From Macrotis lagotis (lineage: Eukaryota; Chordata; Mammalia; Peramelemorphia; Peramelidae): DNA of 64,000 nt. Below, one piece after another: positions 59,001 through 64,000 of the stretch. The stretch is taken from positions 199,762,550 through 199,826,549 of the forward strand of contig NC_133662.1 of NCBI RefSeq assembly GCF_037893015.1. The letters are read 5' to 3'. The notes beneath the pieces are model-generated. The model did not search any database. It was not told the origin of the DNA and worked only from the letters and a program-made list of their open reading frames with translations. Positions within the stretch are counted from its first letter, which is position 1, and the number at the start of each line of letters is the position of its first letter. The translations under genes and the position numbers were made by a program.

Positions 59001-59745
59001 AAATGATCTGTAAATGATCTTCCCCACTTCCCATTTTCTTTTCAACCCCTTACAATTTGGCTTTGGACTCCATCACTCAGTTGAAAGTGTTCTCTTAATT
59101 ACTAGATCTAATATCTATTTCTCAAGCCTCATCCTTCCTTACTTCTATAATTACTCATTTTTGCTGGATATTCTCTCCCCTTAGGTTGTTATAATGTGGC
59201 TCTCCTGGTTCCTCTGACTGGTGCATCTAAATCCCCATCGCTGAGTCATTATCTATGTCTCATGCTTTTCTATATGTATATATATAATATATATATATAT
59301 TTTATATATATATAAATTATCTATCTAAATATATTTATCTTACATGTCTATTATTTATTTATCATTTATCTGTAAGTATATGTATATCTCAGAATTCTGT
59401 CCTACATCTCTTTTCTTTGTACTCTAAATGTCTTCCATACCTTATAGATTAAATAATCATATCCATTCATATGACTTCCAAATCTATATATCCAGTGTCC
59501 ATGTCTCTTCAGATTTCTGGTTCTGTATTACCTACTGCCAACAGGAAATCTTCAGATGTATGTATTATAAGTATTTTAAATTAATCATGTTCAAAAGGGA
59601 ATTAATGATTATTTATAATAAGTCTAACTCTCTCCCTATCTTCCCTATTTTATTTTTAAGGGTACCACCATCCTTCCAGTTACACAAGGTTCTCAAGTAT
59701 GGAGTTTTTCTTGACTTCTTACTGTCTCTCATGCCATGTGTGTGG
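59000..59745 (+). mobile_element. L2 LINE fragment (RT region)
   Basis: Ordered L2 matches: 'ttggctttggactccatcac', 'gtggctctcctggttcctct', 'ctcagaattctgtcctacat', 'ctcttttctttgtactctaa', 'catgttcaaaagggaattaa', 'accaccatccttccagttac' and 'ttcttgacttcttactgtct'. A TA microsatellite at about 59,275-59,330 interrupts it. Non-coding. Confidence 0.8.
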
Positions 59746-59799
59746 CAGGGGAGTGAGGGGGGGAGTGGAAAGGTATAGATTCATGCATATACATATTGC

Positions 59800-60330
59800 T
59801 CACTAAAAGGGTCATTTTTATGGGACTCTCCCCTTATTGGTGATGGTTAATTGCTCAATGTCTCATGCTTCTCTTAGGGGTGGGTGTAGTTGATCAAAGC
59901 TAGGCAGAAAAGAGATTCAGAGTCTTCTGGCTTACATTTTAAGAAAGAAGATGCACCATTACAATCTCTGTTAAACTCCCTGAAGGGAGAGAAAATCTTT
60001 GGAAGAAACCTGTAAAGGAACTCATGTCCAGAATGCCAGTTTTCTATACTAAAGATTTCAGTGGATTTCCATTTGGATAAGATCTGAGACTCTCTCAGTT
60101 GAGCTGAGTTATCTCACTCCCATAGGGAGAAATCATTCACTATCTATGTCATCTGGTATATAATCTTATATGTATACTTTATGTGACTTCTGTTTGCTAT
60201 TGAATAAACCAGTTCATTTACAATAATTTGCATAAGTGGGTATATTTGCTAATGATTTGGACAAATGGGTTTATTGGGAAGAGAATCAAATCTTGGATAA
60301 ATTGCTTGGGGCTCTCCTTCCCAGTTAAAA
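59800..60330 (+). repeat. Possible solo LTR
   Basis: The text has LTR-like features: a stretch ending in 'gctattgaataaaccagttc' (AATAAA), followed by about 90 bp ending 'ggggctctccttcccagtt'. It has no reading frame and differs in base use from its flanks. I could not fix TG...CA ends or a target duplication. Confidence 0.35.
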
Positions 60331-60354
60331 AATAATGATCAGAATATGATTAAT

Positions 60355-60525
60355 ATAGAAATATGTTAAACATGTACTATCTATATCAAATTACTTTGAT
60401 GCCAAGGGGTGGAGAAGGGAAAAGAGGGAGATAGAAAAATATGGAGCTCAAAAATTTACAAAAAGATGAATATTGAAAACTATCTTTGCATATAATGGAA
60501 AAATAAAATATATTTTAAAAATTAA
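60355..60525 (+). mobile_element. L1 3' UTR fragment
   Basis: 'tatcaaattactttgatgcc', 'aggggtggagaagggaaaag', 'atggagctcaaaaatttaca' and 'tgcatataatggaaaaataa' match the marsupial L1 3' end. Confidence 0.7.
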
Positions 60526-60985
60526 TCATGATCAGGAAAGAGCTTAAACCTTACAAGTACTTATCCTTACTAACAATATTTAAGGGAGCGACCAGTTATA
60601 ATTCTAGTCTATCACCCTTCTCTCTGAGAAGAACAGAGTGGTCAATCTCTGACTCCCAACAACCTGCTTCCCTCCCTCTGTAGGAATCAGAGTATCCCTT
60701 CCAGAAGAATGTAAAGGAAATGTTCCTACTTATCTCCACTCACTTAACCTCCACCTAGATAGGAAATTTGTCACATCTTCCTATTTTATCTACAGATCCA
60801 TGCTAATTTTGTACCAAGCTCAGTAGTTTCTGTACTGCAACAAAAATACTATCAGGCTCTTTAGATTTTTGTAGCTTGAATCAAAATGAGGGCTGCCTTA
60901 TCCTGATAAAGCTCTATCAGAGAATAGAAAATGACCAAAAGTGGTAATTTTATGCAATAATACAACTGAAACTAAAGGGGAAAAT
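60526..60985. other. No recognised gene or repeat
   Basis: AT-rich with some CT-rich text that may be old L2. No gene. Confidence 0.35.
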
Positions 60986-60989
60986 AAAG

Positions 60990-61315
60990 GAATTCTTTAT
61001 CACTCTGGTATATATTCCCTTCCTTGCAAATTCTGTCATCACTTCCTAGATGCTGCTATTTTTCTCCCTTCCAAACTACCTTGTATGGATAATTCTCAAT
61101 ATATTTTCATTTATTCATTATGTATATATATATATACATAATAAATATTATGTATATATATATATATATACACATATGTACTTCATTTATTTATTTGTCC
61201 TCCCATTAGAGTCTAAACCTCACAGGAGTAGATGGTATTTCATTATTTGTACTTACATATCTAGTAAGAGCTTCTGTCATAGAGTAGGAACTTAATAACT
61301 ATTTGTTGATTGATT
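60990..61315 (+). repeat. L2 3' end with TA microsatellite
   Basis: 'ttcccttccaaactaccttg', 'cattagagtctaaacctcac', 'atagagtaggaacttaataa' and 'ctatttgttgattgatt' are the L2 terminus. (TA)n is at about 61,120-61,175. Confidence 0.75.
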
Positions 61316-61369
61316 TTAATGATATTGGTAATAATAATAATGTCATAGGTAGAATTTATATTGAATTTT

Positions 61370-61455
61370 AAAATTTTTACAGTGCTTCACAAATTTTATG
61401 TCATTTAATTTTCACAGTACTCTTAAGATAGATGCTATTCGTGTCCTTTTGCCAA
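61370..61455 (-). repeat. MIR-like fragment
   Basis: 'tttttacagtgcttcacaaa' and 'ttttcacagtactcttaaga' form a short antisense MIR3-like piece. Confidence 0.45.
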
Positions 61456-61830
61456 TAATAATAACAATTGTTCATATTTTTTAGAAAGTTAAGCTTCACA
61501 AAATACATTCCTTACAACACTCTTATGCATTAATTTCTGTCACCCAGAGCTATTTTCTCCTCAGCAGTGGTATTTCTCAGACAGTTCACTGTGGGACTTT
61601 CTTAGTCTCTAGAAAACAAGATGCCATCTGTCTCAATCTTAGCACAGGTTATGGTTATGATGTCAATTTCCCTTAAAAGTATGGCTAAATAAACACAAAT
61701 AAAAAGTCATTCACCAGTCTGCCCTAAATGTAAAGAAAAAGGAAATAAGCATTTATTTGGTACTTACTAAATGTCAGGCCCTTTGCTAAGAGATTTAGAA
61801 ATGTTATCTTATTTGATCCTCACAAGTTTT

Positions 61831-62070
61831 GGGCAAGTAGATGGCATAGTAGAAAGAGCATTAGGCCTGGAGTCAGGAGGACCTGAGTTCAAATGTTGCC
61901 TCAGATATTTAATGGCTGTGTGGTACTGGACAATTTATTTAACCTTGTTTTTCTCAGTTTCCTCATCTTTAAAATGATCTGGAGAGGGAATGGCATGTCA
62001 GTCAGTATCTTTGCCAAGACGATACCAAATGGAGTCAGAAAGAATCAGATAGGACTGAAAAGCAAGCCAT
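61831..62070 (+). repeat. BovB/RTE-tailed tRNA-SINE
   Basis: 'gcaagtagatggcatagtag', 'ctggagtcaggaggacctga', 'cctcatctttaaaatgatct', 'ggagagggaatggcatgtca' and 'gaatcagataggactgaaaa'. It is the most complete copy of this SINE type here. Confidence 0.8.
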
Positions 62071-62074
62071 TATT

Positions 62075-62370
62075 ATCCCCATTGTATACTTGAATAAACT
62101 TAGAAAGAGGTTAAATAACATCCAGATTCATAGTTAGTAAATGTCTGAGGCCACAGCTGGACTCAGATATTCCTGTGATTTCGTACCCTAAATCACTGTA
62201 TGGTTAAACCACTTTTTGGAAGTAGTTCTGGAAGATTTGAGGCAATATGACAGTGGATAGGTACTGGGCTAGAAGTCAAGAAGTCCTGAACTCAAATCAT
62301 ATAGCCTAATTCTTAGTAACCAAGTGATTCTGGAAAGTTCCTTATCTCTATGTATCTTGGGGAAATTCCT
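62075..62370. repeat. MIR remnants, both orientations
   Basis: An antisense piece near 62,085-62,190 ('gtaaatgtctgaggccacag') and a sense piece at 62,235-62,370 ('cagtggataggtactgggct', 'aaccaagtgattctgg'). Confidence 0.5.
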
Positions 62371-62549
62371 ACAACCTTTTTTTCCTAAGCCACAGAGAGG
62401 TTACAATTTACCTTCAGTAGATGGTGTTACCACACTAAGAAATCCCTGTTCTGATCAAACCAGAGATATTTCGTGTTGTATGTTGGCAGGTAAACTCATA
62501 AATAAGTATATTCTCCTCATATATAATACTTTGCCTCAGGGGGTTATTT

Positions 62550-62765
62550 TTTATAAATTTATTTATTTTCACCCATATATACATTCATATATTTCCAAGT
62601 TAGAAAATTTCCCTCCACCCTCCCTTCCCAATCACCACCCCTCAGCAAGGAACAATCAGGTTAACATTTTACATACATGTTTTGTTAAACATGCTAAAAA
62701 ATTAGTAATTTTAGGCATGAGGAATTCGATTTAAGGAAAAGAGATATGGGACACAAATACAAGCA
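62550..62765 (-). mobile_element. L1 3'-end fragment
   Basis: 'atttatttattttcacccat', 'ccctccaccctcccttccca' and 'aggcatgaggaattcgattt' parallel the L1 end at 42,930-43,180 on the same strand. Confidence 0.6.
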
Positions 62766-62984
62766 AAAAAAAGAAACTCTCTGCCTTCCACAGTCCAGTT
62801 CTTCCAGACTTACTACATACCATTCTCCTTGCCATTTCTCATAAATGGAACTACAAATCTCTTCTTACCCTTATCTATCATTTGTTTAAACTGTCTCTCA
62901 TGTGTTATGGATTCCCTTCAAATTTTTCCTGTTAAATTTCTCATGAGTTTCTGTTCAACTTCTACCATGTCTATGGCTAATTCT

Positions 62985-63140
62985 AACTATTATTGCAATT
63001 ATTTAACACTATTCTTATCCTCCTATTAGAATTAAGATTCTTTGAGGGGAGAGACCATGCCTTTTTCACTTTTGTAGTTTCAAGGTCTAATATAGTATTA
63101 TACACATAGTAATTCTTAATAAGTATTTCAAAAGAGTGGA
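62985..63140 (+). repeat. L2 3' end
   Basis: 'gaattaagattctttgaggg', 'gagagaccatgcctttttca' and 'cacatagtaattcttaataa' are the L2 terminus. Confidence 0.65.
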
Positions 63141-63364
63141 TGCAATTCATATTAGAATTATAGATGCCATAAATCATGAAGAGAAAGCTGTCAGTCATCA
63201 TAATGACTGAACTGAGATTCTTAAAATCTTGATAAATTAGCAGTAGAGATGAAACAAACAAATCATGTTTAATAAGAATCTTTGCATGCATATGTACGCA
63301 TATTTGTACACATATATAAATACGAATATATCCACACATATACACTTTCTATCTAGAAATTGTG

Positions 63365-63366
63365 CC

Positions 63367-63402
<36 letters not shown>
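63365..63402. repeat. (TAGA)n microsatellite
   Basis: Nine to ten uninterrupted TAGA units. Confidence 0.97.
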
Positions 63403-64000
63403 ATATTCAAAAATATATTAGACAAGCATAAAATAGATGAGATTGACAGTTTGGCAATAGCTGACATGAAGAATTCTTAGCACCATTGAACTCTAAATGT
63501 AACATGAGTCAAGAGCATGACATAACTGCCAAAAATCGGATACAGTTATAGACTACATTAATAAAAATGAAGTGTTTGGTTAAAAAGTAGTGAGTCCTTC
63601 TCTCCTCAGCACAGTAAGATTGCATTTGGAATTGTAGGTTCAGATGTGGTATAAAGAAGAAATTAGTATTTGTATAGATAAAAATTATTTATTGATGATT
63701 TTTGAAATTCTCTCATATAAAAAAAAGTTGAAGAAACAGAATTTTAAACTGGAGAAGGTAATATTTGCCAGGTAATGAGAGTTGTCCTGAAATACAAAAT
63801 GTCACCAAAATCTTAATGATCTTTTAAGCTATGAAGACTTAAAATCAAATTAAAACCTTGGAGCTAGCCAGTATTTGGCATTAAGTCAACAAGGATTGAG
63901 TAAGTATCTACTCTGATCCAGGTATCATGCTAGAAGAGCTACAGATGAAATGAATTGTTCATTTAGCTAGGGCTTTAGTAGTGTAGAGATCAAAATCAGG
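63403..64000. other. No recognised gene or repeat
   Basis: AT-rich to the end. A weak reversed L2 terminus may lie at about 63,885-63,960 ('tctgatccaggtatcatgct'). Confidence 0.35.

Overview
The window is a gene-poor, AT-rich stretch of nuclear DNA from a marsupial, most likely an Australian one (dasyurid-like or a relative). The evidence is many copies of a tRNA-headed SINE of about 150 bp (GCAGCTAGGTGGC head, box-B-like GTTCAAATCC, GCCTTGCAAAAA tail), which I match to WSINE1 of Australian marsupials. Alongside it are marsupial-type L1 and half-L1 (HAL1) elements, RTE LINEs, BovB-like-tailed SINEs and old MIR/L2. The species call comes from remembered repeat families, not from a search. I found no intact host protein-coding gene and no confident RNA gene, promoter or CpG island of a host gene. 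Almost everything that can be named is a transposable element or a processed copy of a host mRNA.

Layout. 1-8,400: unique DNA with MIR, L2 and WSINE1 copies, several TA/CA microsatellites and a long GGAA tract. 8,421-11,160: a 5'-truncated HAL1 on the plus strand. 11,280-21,185: L1 3' fragments, SINEs, L2 and microsatellites. 21,186 to about 35,060: one old, near full-length L1 on the minus strand (5' end at the right) that has taken at least seven later insertions. These are a full-length HAL1 (21,677-24,853), an endogenous retrovirus (25,975-29,591) that itself holds an RPS20 retrocopy in its 3' LTR, a solo LTR of a related family (32,118-32,376), and several SINEs, one inside another SINE. 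35,170-55,570: mostly unique DNA with scattered SINEs, L2 and L1 pieces. 55,575-58,460: a rearranged RTE LINE. 58,460-64,000: L2, a possible LTR, and simple repeats.

The most interesting object is the retrovirus-like element at 25,975-29,591. It has two LTRs, a tRNA-Lys-type primer site, a polypurine tract and a 6-bp target duplication in L1, but only about 2 kb between the LTRs and no recognisable pol or env. That space instead holds a stretch resembling the signal peptide, mucin region and cysteine motif of CD164 (sialomucin/MGC-24). This looks like host-gene capture by an LTR element, or a CD164 retrocopy inserted into one. Second in interest are the two HAL1 copies in opposite orientation 10.5 kb apart. 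They share a composite 3' end containing three antisense SINE-like modules. All the protein-coding remnants carry frameshifts or stops except short open segments.
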